Shown piece after piece: positions 42,162-52,978 of a DNA stretch of 64,000 bases. The stretch's first letter is position 1; the number at the start of each line of letters is the position of its first letter. The position numbers and the translations under genes are program-made. The notes under the pieces were generated by a model. The model was given only the letters and a program-made list of their open reading frames with translations. It made no database searches and had not been told where the DNA came from. Location of the stretch: contig CAYRLG010000014.1 of NCBI GenBank assembly GCA_964425195.1, positions 36,907-100,906 of the forward strand, given 5' to 3'. The DNA is from Desulfamplus sp964425195 (GTDB taxonomy: Bacteria; Desulfobacterota; Desulfobacteria; Desulfobacterales; Desulfobacteraceae).

Positions 42162-44936
42162 GTGAGAATCTTTTTAAAATATGGAATTTCTCCTCTTATT
42201 CCCCTGTTTTTCCTCTTTTGTGTAGCTATTACACTTTTTAATTACCTTCCTATTTTTAATGGCAGACCTCTTTTTGACCTATTTCCCATACTTTCAGAAA
42301 ACCATATCTCAAATTTTACCGATAGGGGTAATATAAATATCATTGGCACAATCGTTTCTAATCCAGAAGAATTTAATAATCATAATAACCAATCCCAAAT
42401 TATTGATAAAGCTCATCCTTCCATTTTGGACAACAGCTCTGATAATAAAAAGCCGCAATCTTCTGACAGACGTGTTAGATTTGAGCTATCAGTTGAAAAT
42501 ATTATCGAAATAGAGAGTGGTGCGGAGAAAAAAGTGAGAGTTCCTCCAATAGCTCAAAACGAGGATTCAGAAAAGTTCCATAAAAATGTTTCTGATGTAG
42601 ATATAGTGGAACATAAGGTTGAAGGTAAAGTTCAGATGAATATCTATAATCCAATTGTGCAGTACAATAAGGGGGATACCATTCAATTTGAGGGAAATAT
42701 AAAATCTTTGCGTAATTTTAATAATCAGGGAGGATTTGATTATGTAAGATACATGAGAAATAAGGGATTATGGGGCAGGGTGAATATTAGTGGTAAACAT
42801 ATTACCTTATATAATTTACAAAAAACTCATTCTAATAACTCTCATTCTATCTTTAATTTGGAAAATTTTAAATATGCCTTGCATAAGGTAGTAAATCTAT
42901 ACAGTGTTTTCAACAACTTCAGAGATGCTTTTACAGCACACGTTTTTAATAATATTACAGACAAAGATTCAGCATCAATACTGTGTGCATTGACCACTGG
43001 AAACAAAGATTTTATATCTGATCAACTTAAAGCAGATTTTGCAAGAACAGGAGGAAGCCATATACTTGCAATATCAGGGCTTCATCTCTCTATTGTGGCA
43101 ACACTATTTTTTTATCTATTCAATTTACTCCTCTCACTTTCAAGCACTATTTTAATTCGAGGATGGAGTAAAAAAGTTGCAGCACTGCTAACCTTGTTAC
43201 CGATTATTGCTTATTCGGTGCTTTCAGGTCTGTCTGATGCAACTGAGCGTGCTATGATAATGGTGACTATTTTTATGATAGCAGCCGTAGTTGAGCGTGA
43301 AACTGACACATTTAACTCTCTTGCAGCAGCAGGAATTATAATTCTTATAATTGATCCGCTCTCTATTTTCACAGTCTCTTTTCAACTCTCATTTTCAGCC
43401 GTTTTTTTTATTTTGATGGGATTATCTCTATCCAAAGAGTATAAGTTTGAGATTACTGAAAAATTAAATAGACTAAATGGTAAGACGGAAAATAGATTTA
43501 ATTTCCTGATCCAAAACCGCTTTTTAAAAGTATTTGTAGGCTTTATATTTATATCTTCATGTGCAACCTTAGGAACACAGATTCTTGTGATGCACTACTT
43601 TAATATTCTCTCTTTTTCTTCTCTTTTCACCAATATTATTCTTATTCCCAGTATAGGGTTTGTGGCACTACCACTTGGACTTGTAGCTCTCTTTTGCTAT
43701 CCTTTTTCTGTCGAAATTTCAGGGTTTTTAATTAAATGTGCAGATTTTATTGTTACCCACAGCATAGAGTTGATACGAGCAATTGCAAAATTTCCGGGAA
43801 GCTACACTGAAACCTTTACCCCAGATATTGTTGAAATATTTTGCTACTATCTTTCTCTATTTTTTCTTTTTGTTGCTGCAAAGTCATGGCATAAGGTGCT
43901 TATAGCAAGAAAGATGAGTCAAGAAGAGACGATTGAACAAAAAAAACTGACAAAAAAGAGAGAGGTAATGGTTCAAACACTCTTTTTTAAAGTGAGCGTT
44001 TTTGGTGTAATAGTTTCATCTTTAATACTTTTAATCCATGAGGGAGTCTGGATTAATAAAAGGTATTTTAATAAGACTCTTTCGGTTACAGTTTTAGACG
44101 TTGGACAGGGAAACTCAGCTTTAATTGAGATTCCAAAAGGGAAAACAATTTTAGTCGATGGCGGAGGATTCACATCTATAAGCAACTTTGATACTGGAGC
44201 AAATATAATTGCACCATTTTTGAGACAGAAAAAGATAATGACCTTAGATGCAGTAATACTTACTCACCCTGACGCAGATCACTTAAATGGACTTGTCTAT
44301 ATTGTTGAACATTTCAAGGTGAAACGATTTATTAAGAACTGTGATGAGCAAAATAGTAGTGTATATAAAAATCTTATAGCAAATATAAAAAAAAGCGGGG
44401 CAGATTTATTGATAATTGATGATAATATAGAAGGAAAAATATCGCCAAGCTCTATTAATATCGGAAATGTAGATATCTACTTTTTACACCCTTTAAAGCC
44501 TTGTTCAGTAAAAGAGAGAGATGAAAATAAAGATAATATCAATAATAACTCTATAGTGTTTAAGTTGGTATTTGGGCAGACATCAATTCTCTTTCCCGGA
44601 GATATCACAGCAAAGGCTGAAGTAGAAATTGTAGATAAATATAAAAATGAGCTGACTAAAGATATTAAACACAAAGATATTAATTACCTAAAATCTGATA
44701 TCTTAATAGCTCCTCATCATGGCAGTGCAAGTTCAAGTAGTGACTTTTTCCTTAATAAGGTCGATCCTGAATGTATAGTTATATCTTGTGGGTGGAAAAA
44801 TCGTTTTGGCTTTCCTCGAAGTGATGTGCTAAAACGATACAGAAAACGCGGAGTTGAGATATTTAGAACAGATTTAAATGGGGCGGTAACACTCTATTCA
44901 GATGGAATTGGCTGGAAAATAAGATCGTTTCTTTGA
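42162..44936 (+). CDS. comEC: ComEC/Rec2-family DNA internalisation protein
   Basis: A 924-residue membrane protein starting at a GTG. An N-terminal OB-like/DUF4131 region contains an Asn/Ser/Asp-rich insert at about 67-108. The Competence domain has the GGSHILAISGLHLSIVA motif and about eight to ten TM helices (about 290-590). A C-terminal MBL-fold domain starts at LDVGQGNSALIEI and has HPDADHLNGL (about 703-712) and APHHGSASSSS. It should form the inner-membrane channel for single-stranded DNA in natural transformation. Whether this organism is competent is not known. No other com gene is in the window. Confidence 0.93.
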   Translation: MRIFLKYGISPLIPLFFLFCVAITLFNYLPIFNGRPLFDLFPILSENHISNFTDRGNINIIGTIVSNPEEFNNHNNQSQIIDKAHPSILDNSSDNKKPQSSDRRVRFELSVENIIEIESGAEKKVRVPPIAQNEDSEKFHKNVSDVDIVEHKVEGKVQMNIYNPIVQYNKGDTIQFEGNIKSLRNFNNQGGFDYVRYMRNKGLWGRVNISGKHITLYNLQKTHSNNSHSIFNLENFKYALHKVVNLYSVFNNFRDAFTAHVFNNITDKDSASILCALTTGNKDFISDQLKADFARTGGSHILAISGLHLSIVATLFFYLFNLLLSLSSTILIRGWSKKVAALLTLLPIIAYSVLSGLSDATERAMIMVTIFMIAAVVERETDTFNSLAAAGIIILIIDPLSIFTVSFQLSFSAVFFILMGLSLSKEYKFEITEKLNRLNGKTENRFNFLIQNRFLKVFVGFIFISSCATLGTQILVMHYFNILSFSSLFTNIILIPSIGFVALPLGLVALFCYPFSVEISGFLIKCADFIVTHSIELIRAIAKFPGSYTETFTPDIVEIFCYYLSLFFLFVAAKSWHKVLIARKMSQEETIEQKKLTKKREVMVQTLFFKVSVFGVIVSSLILLIHEGVWINKRYFNKTLSVTVLDVGQGNSALIEIPKGKTILVDGGGFTSISNFDTGANIIAPFLRQKKIMTLDAVILTHPDADHLNGLVYIVEHFKVKRFIKNCDEQNSSVYKNLIANIKKSGADLLIIDDNIEGKISPSSINIGNVDIYFLHPLKPCSVKERDENKDNINNNSIVFKLVFGQTSILFPGDITAKAEVEIVDKYKNELTKDIKHKDINYLKSDILIAPHHGSASSSSDFFLNKVDPECIVISCGWKNRFGFPRSDVLKRYRKRGVEIFRTDLNGAVTLYSDGIGWKIRSFL

Positions 44937-44985
44937 GATATGTATTTAACTGTATAATTAATAGATAACTTTAAGGAGTTTTAAC

Positions 44986-45810
44986 TTGTTTTATATATAT
45001 TTTTTATTTTCATTTATTGGTGCAGTATTTGTCTATATTGATTCAAAAAAAGAGATGATGCCAAGATGGTGGGCTGTGGTTATATTTTTTGCTCCAATTA
45101 CATTGATATACTATATCCTTAAAACAAGGCAGAAAAAAAGCCTAATTCCTATTTCAATATTTATACTGGCATTTATATTGGTAAGTATAGGAGAATCTTT
45201 TTTATACACAAGAATTAAAAACAAGATTATATATTCAGGCTACTCATCCACAGCAAAAGAGATATTGAAATTTACAGATGGGCTTAAATATTCTGTTAAA
45301 AAACTTAACACGCTGACCTTGCAGTTTGAAAGGTTAAATAGCATAGATTCAAGTCCTACAAGGATAAATGAAGTAAAAATTTTTGTTGAAACCATACAAG
45401 CTGCAATTAAAGAGAATGATAAGTCAGTTAAGAAATTTCTACTTTTAGTAAATGATTACCGTACTATACTTATTGAGGAAAATTTCGATTGGCTACTGAA
45501 AATTGAGTCCTATTATAGTGAGCCTATTGTAGCTAAATATTTGAACAATTTTGCTCTATATTTAGAGGCATTTCACGCTATACTTAAATATACTGAAGAG
45601 AACTTTCAGGAGATAAATGCAAGATCCCCGCTCTATCTTAAGAATTATGATGGATACTACATGAACTATGTCAGAGCATTAGAGAGTCATAATCTTATTG
45701 ATGTGGGCAGAATGCAGTTTCAGCACAATTTTTTACTTCATAATCCTGAGCTGGAACCTTATCTACCCGTTATTTTGAATAAGAGATTTGTAAATATTTG
45801 GAAGAAGTAA
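44986..45810 (+). CDS. Membrane protein of unknown function
   Basis: A 274-residue protein starting at a TTG preceded by AAGGAG. Three hydrophobic helices are visible, at about 1-17, 28-46 and 54-72. They are followed by a hydrophilic, mostly helical domain of about 200 residues rich in Asn, Tyr, Lys and Glu. No motif or family is recognised. It lies 49 bp after comEC on the same strand and is convergent with the giant activase gene (6 bp), so it may be co-transcribed with comEC. Confidence 0.7.
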   Translation: MFYIYFLFSFIGAVFVYIDSKKEMMPRWWAVVIFFAPITLIYYILKTRQKKSLIPISIFILAFILVSIGESFLYTRIKNKIIYSGYSSTAKEILKFTDGLKYSVKKLNTLTLQFERLNSIDSSPTRINEVKIFVETIQAAIKENDKSVKKFLLLVNDYRTILIEENFDWLLKIESYYSEPIVAKYLNNFALYLEAFHAILKYTEENFQEINARSPLYLKNYDGYYMNYVRALESHNLIDVGRMQFQHNFLLHNPELEPYLPVILNKRFVNIWKK

Positions 45811-45816
45811 TATCCA

Positions 45817-48800
45817 TTACATAGTTGCATTTAAAGCCATCTGGTTTTCTCGCCTATATTGCAGAAATGGGATTATAACTCTGTTTTTATTTCCCCCTAA
45901 AGCATCATAAGTGATACTTACTACTGGCACCCCAGTTACCTTCTCAATCTTCGCACTCATAGCTTCAGTAACAAGCCCGGGACAGCAAAAAGATGGACTT
46001 GTCTGGACAAAGAGTGCAAGATCAGGATTTTCTTTAACAGTATAGTGAATCTTTAAGATATTATCCATAGATTCACCAGTATGCTCAGGTAAAAGCCCAT
46101 AATTTGCAAGCACACTTGTAAAATCATCATTATATACGTGATCAGGCTCTTTAAAAAAAGGTTCAAAATATCTATAATATCGTTTTTCTAACTGTGTCAT
46201 GGTTGTTAAAATTGCCTTGTTTGCTATAAGACTTAAATATCTTCCCTCTTTAAACCACTTTTTGAAATATGATTCAGCAATCATTTTAGCAAATCTGTAG
46301 TATGGTGTTGTTACAACTTCGCCACCATGCTCTTCAATAAAATGGATAAGATTCTGATTCATAACATCATTATCTCTTACATAAAAATCACCAAAAATAC
46401 CAACTTTAGGACGATTGTCTCGTGAATAAGTCTCTATAGTCTCAAATTGAGCAAGGGCAATTTTAAGGGAATCTTCTCTTGTGGTTCTGCCTTCAAATGC
46501 CATATTTAATATACGAACAGCCTGTTTTATAGCTTCGTCAGTCTGACCTTTAATTTTTTCGTAAGGTCTTATTCTGCAACCTAAAGCTCGTAAAAGTCCT
46601 CCAAACATATATGAAAAATAGGCATTTAATGCTGCACGAACAGAAATTTCACTAAAAGATAGCTCACCTTTATAGACTCCTGCCTTTTCAAGATTATGAA
46701 CTTTTGCTCTTTTTAAAACTTCACCTAAAAGGTTGTTTTGTTCGCTCTTACCTTTTTGCTGACTCTCTCCACTACTTTTAGCAAGCCCAGCTACAATTGA
46801 TTTAATGTGGTGTGGATAGAGCTTAATATTGCATGATATTTCAGATCGGCTCATCCAAAGAAGGCACTCTTCAGGGTTAAGATTTCTATTAATTATAGTC
46901 TGGATATAACCGCTTGCAATAGCATTTAGAGGGATACATTGACCAGTATTAGTTTTAAGGCTCTGTTTTATTGTGTCATCCGTCTCCTCCATCAAAATTG
47001 CATTATAACCTTCACCTCGCAAAGTTGCAGCTAAGAATGAGCAGGTGATATAGTCCCAGTTTGGGACTATAATTGTTTTATCTAAAATAGGTCTGCTATC
47101 TGAAAATATTTTCACTCCTAAATTTTCTCTCTTATCAGGTATATTCGCGATTTTAGCAGAAAGTGATTTTTGGTAAGGTAATGTTACCTCAATTTGAGGG
47201 TTAAGATGATCAAAGTTTATACTTTTCTTTGTCTCTCCATATTGACTAAAGTTTCTAAATGCTCTTACAGCAGCTTCAATTCGAGTTTCATAACCTACAT
47301 TTGAACCATGCTCATCAAGCTCAAGTACAAGATATGGTTTTTCATAAGTCTCCATAATCTTTTTGAAATAATCTACTCCAAATGAATCTGGTGAGCATTT
47401 AAATGAGGTTACATAGACAGGGAAGAGATTTGGAGTTTGTGCTGCAATAATCGTTGATTTTAAGATTGTAGCTGCGTGTTCCCAGTGAATCTCTTTTAAA
47501 AGAGGCTCTATTGCAGCAAAATCGTAACTATCAAAGTTGAGCATGTCTTGAAAAAAGGTCTTTATGTTCAGAGACGAAAATATATCAGGAATTTTGCTGT
47601 TCAAAGATTCTGACAAAATAGTGTATGGTCTGCCTACAAGCAGAACATTAATCTCATCTGATGTAGTAATCTCTTCTCTATAAAGCTCTTTAAGCTGTAT
47701 ATCTGCCCCTTTTTTCCACTCGATAGCTTTATCGTAAGCAGAACTTATATCAAAAAAACTGATATTAGAGTCATTAAAAAAGTTGAAACCAGAACTATTG
47801 AATATTGTTTTACTTAAATCTCCTTCTATTTTGAGATTTGAATGAAGAGTTAAATTTGAATCAAAAACTTTTTTTAAAGCTCGGTAAAGCTCTATCTTAG
47901 TATAAAAATTTGTGTAAAGGTCCTTTACAACTGGTGATATTAATCTCTCTTTTTTGATATTTGGTAGTGCTGCAATAACAGATGGAACATATTGGGTATA
48001 GTAACAGTATTGCCGTCTGCCATTTTTTTCTCTATTCTTATTTTCAAAGTAATATGGAAGAAAGATATAATCAGCCTTTTCCATTAGATAATCGACATGA
48101 CCATGAACTGATATAACAGGAGTACAAAACTCTGCATTGGCAATAGACCGCCCTCTGGTTACAGGAGATCGCATTCTTTCGCTACTTATAGTTTTAATGC
48201 CAAGGTAGTTGAAAAAAATCTTCCAAAAATCTAAATCTTCGACAATATGGAGTGCTGCTGGAATTCCGATTGTAAATGGCTGTTTAACTTTGCATGGGTG
48301 GGGCAGAGTTACACTCTTTTTTCTTGCCTTGAGTAGATGGAAATTCTCCTCTTTTGCCACATAGTGGTCTGTTCCATAATCTCTGCCACATAGAAAACCA
48401 AAAGCTACTGTATCACTTCCTATTTCAATAATAGTCAATTTACAGTTGTTGGTACAGAGCTGGCAAGTCTCTAAACGGACTGGAATTTTCAGTCTCCAGA
48501 GGTCAAACCCCCTAAATCTGCTGCCATACTGGTGCTCACCAAGAGTTGTATTTATTGTCTGCTCATCACTGTGTGCAGCTACTGTCTGTTCATTGTTGAT
48601 TGAAAAGGCAACCTGCGTGTCCATATCTTTTAGGGTCAGTGCAACACCAAGAGCACCGGTAAGATGGCAATATTTGGATACATGAATCGGTTTTTTTAGC
48701 CTCTGTTCAAAAGCTGCAACAAGTGCTCTATTTTTTGCGGTTGCACCCTGAAAGAGAATTGTATCCCCAATTTTTGCCTCAGTTGCAACTTTGGTCATGT

Positions 48801-50484
48801 AGTTATCTCTTACTGAATGGAGTGCAGATGCCAGAACCTCATTTACGCTGTATCCTTCAGATAGAAAGTGGTTCATGTCTCTTTCCATGAAAACTGTGCA
48901 TCTATCACTTGAAATTGGAGATTTTACAGATTCAGTTCTGGCAGAGTACTCAAATAGAGGAGAACCAAGTTTTAAAGCCTGCTCCTCTATAAAACTGCCA
49001 GTTCCAGCAGCACAAACTGTATTCATAAATGATGAAGTTACAACACCATTTTTCATTGTTGTGAACTTTGCATCTTGTCCACCAATTTCTATTATTGTAT
49101 CAACTTGATTATTGAGTTCATAGGCTGCTCTTGAGTGGGCTGTTATCTCATCAAGCACCAAATCTGCTCCAATAATGCTTGCGGAGAGCTTTCTTCCTGA
49201 CCCAGTAGTCCCACAGCCAACTATTTTTATATCTAAGTTGTAATCAGATATAAATTTATCTGCAGATTTAAAAATTGCCTGAACAGCGTTTACAGGTCGT
49301 GATGCAGTTCTTGTATAAAAACCTGCTATAACCGTCCCCTTTTCTGTAATTATAACTGATTTGGTGCTTGTTGAGCCAACATCAAGCCCAAGATAACAAT
49401 TGTGGCGATGAGCAGTTGATAGGTTTTCATAAATATCAATTTCTACTCCGTCTAATATCTCATTTTTAACTCCTTTAAAATCAGGATAATCAGAGAGCGT
49501 AAGAGTTAATTCTGGAAAAAAGAATTTCTGTTTTTTCTCTTTTTCCATAATCAGATCGTTAACAGAGCATATACTAATAGAGGGAATTTCACTTTTCAGG
49601 TTGTTGTAATTATCTACACCTAAATAACCATCTAAATTTAAGTTGCTATTTAAATCAGAGATATTCTGTTTTTTTATACTGTTTTTTAGAGCGTCAACCA
49701 TACAAAGAGCGGCACCAATTGCACCGTAGAGATGGGAGTAGTCGTCAGACAGTAGAGAGGTTTTTATCAGCTCATTAAGGTGCTTTTTCACAGAGCTATT
49801 TTTTGAAACACCTCCGCAAAAAATAATTGGAGTTTTCACTGTTTCGTTAGTAAACAGTGTATTATAGATATTTCTTGCAAGTCCTTTACACAATCCATCG
49901 CATATTTGGGGAACAGAGAAACCCTCCTGCTGTGCATGAATAAGGTCTGTCTTAGCAAAAACCGCGCAACGAGTAGCAATATCAGGAATTTTAAAACTGT
50001 TTTGAGCAGCAGCTTCGCTTAACTCTGCTGGGCTTGTAAGACCTAAACGTTTAGATTGCTGGTCAAGAAAACTTCCAGTTCCAGCAGCACATGATGTGTT
50101 GTTTTTTGAACCACAATAATTCCCAGCTTCATCAAAAAGACTTAGGCTAAACTTTTCACCACCAACATTGAGTATAGCTCCAATATGTTTATGAAAATGG
50201 TGTGCAGCTCTGATAATTGACACTTGATCGTCATAGGTTCTACCTCTTTTTATAGTAGTTGGAGTTGAGGATGTTGCAGCTACATAGCTAAATATAGATA
50301 AATCAACACTTGACAATAGGGATTTAATAGCTTGAGTTATATTGCCATAATGAAATGTACTCCCTTCGCATAATATTGATACTTTACCACAGTTAATACC
50401 AGCAATAGAGACCGACACAGAACCTATATCAATACCAAGAACATTTATACTATCAATAGTGCTTATATTTTTCTCCATTTTCAC
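45817..50484 (-). CDS. Giant BadF/HgdC-type CoA-dehydratase activase with two activase domains, DUF2229 and an HgdB-like C-terminus
   Basis: A 1555-residue protein. Two ASKHA activase domains follow each other, at about 15-270 (GIDIGSVSVSIAG) and about 363-625 (GLDVGSTSTKSVII). Each has both cysteines that ligate the bridging [4Fe-4S] cluster of HgdC-type activators: CAAGTGSF, then RCAVF in the first and RCTVF in the second. A DUF2229 region (about 730-950) and a 2-hydroxyglutaryl-CoA-dehydratase-like segment (about 1100-1540, with VGIFGDFYVRDND) complete it. Proteins of this layout occur widely in anaerobes but their reaction is not established. They may drive ATP-dependent low-potential electron transfer. 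It is monocistronic. Confidence 0.88.
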   Translation of the reverse strand: MKMEKNISTIDSINVLGIDIGSVSVSIAGINCGKVSILCEGSTFHYGNITQAIKSLLSSVDLSIFSYVAATSSTPTTIKRGRTYDDQVSIIRAAHHFHKHIGAILNVGGEKFSLSLFDEAGNYCGSKNNTSCAAGTGSFLDQQSKRLGLTSPAELSEAAAQNSFKIPDIATRCAVFAKTDLIHAQQEGFSVPQICDGLCKGLARNIYNTLFTNETVKTPIIFCGGVSKNSSVKKHLNELIKTSLLSDDYSHLYGAIGAALCMVDALKNSIKKQNISDLNSNLNLDGYLGVDNYNNLKSEIPSISICSVNDLIMEKEKKQKFFFPELTLTLSDYPDFKGVKNEILDGVEIDIYENLSTAHRHNCYLGLDVGSTSTKSVIITEKGTVIAGFYTRTASRPVNAVQAIFKSADKFISDYNLDIKIVGCGTTGSGRKLSASIIGADLVLDEITAHSRAAYELNNQVDTIIEIGGQDAKFTTMKNGVVTSSFMNTVCAAGTGSFIEEQALKLGSPLFEYSARTESVKSPISSDRCTVFMERDMNHFLSEGYSVNEVLASALHSVRDNYMTKVATEAKIGDTILFQGATAKNRALVAAFEQRLKKPIHVSKYCHLTGALGVALTLKDMDTQVAFSINNEQTVAAHSDEQTINTTLGEHQYGSRFRGFDLWRLKIPVRLETCQLCTNNCKLTIIEIGSDTVAFGFLCGRDYGTDHYVAKEENFHLLKARKKSVTLPHPCKVKQPFTIGIPAALHIVEDLDFWKIFFNYLGIKTISSERMRSPVTRGRSIANAEFCTPVISVHGHVDYLMEKADYIFLPYYFENKNREKNGRRQYCYYTQYVPSVIAALPNIKKERLISPVVKDLYTNFYTKIELYRALKKVFDSNLTLHSNLKIEGDLSKTIFNSSGFNFFNDSNISFFDISSAYDKAIEWKKGADIQLKELYREEITTSDEINVLLVGRPYTILSESLNSKIPDIFSSLNIKTFFQDMLNFDSYDFAAIEPLLKEIHWEHAATILKSTIIAAQTPNLFPVYVTSFKCSPDSFGVDYFKKIMETYEKPYLVLELDEHGSNVGYETRIEAAVRAFRNFSQYGETKKSINFDHLNPQIEVTLPYQKSLSAKIANIPDKRENLGVKIFSDSRPILDKTIIVPNWDYITCSFLAATLRGEGYNAILMEETDDTIKQSLKTNTGQCIPLNAIASGYIQTIINRNLNPEECLLWMSRSEISCNIKLYPHHIKSIVAGLAKSSGESQQKGKSEQNNLLGEVLKRAKVHNLEKAGVYKGELSFSEISVRAALNAYFSYMFGGLLRALGCRIRPYEKIKGQTDEAIKQAVRILNMAFEGRTTREDSLKIALAQFETIETYSRDNRPKVGIFGDFYVRDNDVMNQNLIHFIEEHGGEVVTTPYYRFAKMIAESYFKKWFKEGRYLSLIANKAILTTMTQLEKRYYRYFEPFFKEPDHVYNDDFTSVLANYGLLPEHTGESMDNILKIHYTVKENPDLALFVQTSPSFCCPGLVTEAMSAKIEKVTGVPVVSITYDALGGNKNRVIIPFLQYRRENQMALNATM

Positions 50485-50560
50485 ATAAACTCCCTTAAAC
50501 AGAACATTTCTTAACTTTTTAACTTAAGCATTTATACCTAAATAAATTTTAGGTTCTATG

Positions 50561-51052
50561 TTAAATTTTTTCTTTTATCTCATTCCAGAAATCACGAACG
50601 CCTCGCCTCCAGCCATCTAAAAATAGTTTAGCATACTTATTAATGCCGTGATTATTAACTCCATCTGTTGTTGTATTTTTCATAATATGGTCAGAGCAGA
50701 TAATGGTATTAAAATACTCTCCAAGCGTATCGTCCTCTGTCATCTCTTTAGCTGAAGATAGACCAAGTGCATAAATAAGATCGTTATAGTGGGCACTCTT
50801 TGCCCATTGAAGACCTTTTATATGACCATTTTCTGAATAGTTACCTTCAGCCTGTTTTTTTTCCTGTTTGAGTCTATCGATAATAGCTGCCATATCGTGA
50901 TCTTCTTGAAGTCTTCTTTGAAACTCCTCTTTCTTATGTATTGCTTCTGCTAAGGCATCTTGGAACATCTTAGAAAAATTGAACGATTGCCTCCACTCTT
51001 CCATCTTTTCATAAAGCATATCAGGAATACTTAATGTTATTTTACGTGTCAT
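50561..51052 (-). CDS. Ribbon-helix-helix protein of unknown function
   Basis: A 163-residue protein. Residues 1-40 (TRKITLSIPDMLYEKMEEWR and the following helix) look like a CopG/MetJ-type ribbon-helix-helix DNA-binding or dimerisation unit. A coiled-coil segment (about 40-70) and a C-terminal domain with Trp-rich ends (LFLDGWRRGVRDFWNEI) follow. It could be a regulator, or a plasmid/toxin-antitoxin style protein, but no toxin gene is adjacent. It lies 76 bp upstream of the giant activase on the same strand, so regulation of that gene is possible but unproven. Confidence 0.7.
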   Translation of the reverse strand: MTRKITLSIPDMLYEKMEEWRQSFNFSKMFQDALAEAIHKKEEFQRRLQEDHDMAAIIDRLKQEKKQAEGNYSENGHIKGLQWAKSAHYNDLIYALGLSSAKEMTEDDTLGEYFNTIICSDHIMKNTTTDGVNNHGINKYAKLFLDGWRRGVRDFWNEIKEKI

Positions 51053-51325
51053 AATTATTATATTGCTCCTGTATATTTTACTTTTAACTTTTAGTATGTA
51101 CTATTTTAAGTAATACGTATTTTATTTTTATGGAAGTGTCAAGAGGATAAGTAACGTATTGGAAATTGAATTTTAAAACGAATAATATTTCATTAAACTT
51201 TACTTTATAGTATATAAAAAACTAAATTTTTTATGTTTCGTAAATTAGTAAAAAAATATTTCTATGTTAAAAATATTTTGAAAAAGCAAAATCTTTCTTA
51301 AAAGTTTAAAAGATGGTGGTATTAA

Positions 51326-52117
51326 ATGATAACAAAGAGTATTGAAAATATAGGACTATGGACAGTTGAAAGAGTAGAGAGGAGCGGCAGGATATTTATT
51401 TTTCTTTTTACAGGAGTTATTCATGTTTTCACACCTCCTTTTCAGCTATTCAAGATTATTGAACACACATGGTTTATTGGCACTAAATCGATGGTTGTAA
51501 TAATGTTGACAGGAATTTTTACGGGAATGGTTTTGGGGCTTCAAGGATACTACACGCTTATTAAGTTTGGCTCTGAAGGCATGCTTGGCTCTGCTGTTGC
51601 CCTGACACTTATACGTGAGCTTGGACCCGTGCTTACAGCAATAATGATCACTGCAAGAGCTGGGTCTGCAATGGCTGCTGAAATTGGTGTTATGCGTATC
51701 TCTGAGCAGATAGATGCACTTGAAACCATGAATATCAACCCTATAAGATTTATCTTTAGTCCAAGAATTGTTGCCTCTATAATCAGCTTTCCTCTTTTGA
51801 CAGCATTTTTTGATGTAATTGGTATCTTAGGAGGATATATTACAGGCTCTCTTATGCTTGGAATAAATGGCGGAATATATATTTACAGAGTTACTGACAG
51901 CGTCTTAATGGCTGATGTTACAGGTGGATTTGTAAAATCTTTTGTATTTGCCATTGTCGTTACAACGGTATGTTGTTCGCAAGGCTATTTTACACATCTT
52001 CAGACACGAGGGGGATTTGGTGCAAAGGGGGTAAGTTTTTCAACTACCAATGCAGTTGTCAACTCCTGTGTAATGATCCTTATCTTTGACTATTTGATAA
52101 CATATCTTCTTTTATAA
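51326..52117 (+). CDS. mlaE: Phospholipid transport permease MlaE
   Basis: A 263-residue inner-membrane permease of the MlaE family with five to six TM helices. The GMVLGLQGYYTL segment, the LGPVLTAIMITARAGSAMAAEIG motif and EQIDALETMNINP match the family. It works with MlaF ATPase and MlaD to move phospholipid between inner and outer membrane. It is the first gene of a five-gene cluster, 11 bp before mlaF. Confidence 0.95.
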   Translation: MITKSIENIGLWTVERVERSGRIFIFLFTGVIHVFTPPFQLFKIIEHTWFIGTKSMVVIMLTGIFTGMVLGLQGYYTLIKFGSEGMLGSAVALTLIRELGPVLTAIMITARAGSAMAAEIGVMRISEQIDALETMNINPIRFIFSPRIVASIISFPLLTAFFDVIGILGGYITGSLMLGINGGIYIYRVTDSVLMADVTGGFVKSFVFAIVVTTVCCSQGYFTHLQTRGGFGAKGVSFSTTNAVVNSCVMILIFDYLITYLLL

Positions 52118-52128
52118 ACAGGCTACTT

Positions 52129-52881
52129 ATGAAATCCCCTTTAATTGAATTTATAGATGTTAAAAAAAGTTTTGGAAACAACCATGTAATGCAGGGAGTC
52201 AACCTCTCAATATATGAAGATGAGATCACTGTAATCATAGGCAAAAGTGGTTCAGGAAAAAGCGTTCTGCTTAAACACATTATTGGACTTATGCAGCACG
52301 ATTCAGGAAAAGTACTTTTTAGAGGAGACGAGATATCTTCAATGTCTCGTAGAAAACGGATAGAGTTTAAACGTAATTTTAGTTATATGTTTCAAGAAAA
52401 TGCACTTTTTGATTCAATGAATATTTATGAAAATATTGCCCTTCCTTTGACAGAAACATCTCTTTTTTCTGTGCAGGAGATTAAGAAAAAAGTTGAGATG
52501 AGAATGGAGCAGCTTGAGATTCAAGGGACATCAAATAAATATCCTGCTCAGCTTTCTGGAGGCATGAAAAAAAGAGTGGCCCTTGCAAGAGCATTAATAA
52601 CCGAGCCCTCAATTGTTCTTTTTGATGAACCTACAACTGGGCTTGATCCTGTAAGAAAAAACGGTGTTCATGCTATGATCAAATCATATCAAAAGATGTT
52701 TGGTTTTACAGCAGTAATTGTAAGTCACGAGATACCAGATATATTCCAAATTGCTCAAAGAGTTGCCATGATTGAAAAGGGTAAGATCATCTTTCAAGGA
52801 GGTGTAGATGAGATAATGGCTTGCGACTTATATGATGTGAGTACATTTATTAATGGTAGTGGAGATTTTATGGAGTATTGA
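52129..52881 (+). CDS. mlaF: Phospholipid transport ATPase MlaF
   Basis: A 250-residue ABC ATPase. Walker A is GKSGSGKSVLL (about 37-47), the signature is LSGGMKKRVALARAL and Walker B is VLFDEPTTGLDP, with the switch His in VSHEI. The LSGGMKKR form is characteristic of MlaF. It energises MlaE. It lies 11 bp after mlaE. Confidence 0.95.
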   Translation: MKSPLIEFIDVKKSFGNNHVMQGVNLSIYEDEITVIIGKSGSGKSVLLKHIIGLMQHDSGKVLFRGDEISSMSRRKRIEFKRNFSYMFQENALFDSMNIYENIALPLTETSLFSVQEIKKKVEMRMEQLEIQGTSNKYPAQLSGGMKKRVALARALITEPSIVLFDEPTTGLDPVRKNGVHAMIKSYQKMFGFTAVIVSHEIPDIFQIAQRVAMIEKGKIIFQGGVDEIMACDLYDVSTFINGSGDFMEY

Positions 52882-52978
52882 TTTTTGTTTTTGATATCAA
52901 TTGTTTAAATTTTTATGTTTTGGTTATATACATTTGTTTAAATATAAAATTTAGTAGGATATTTTAGGAACGTACATT

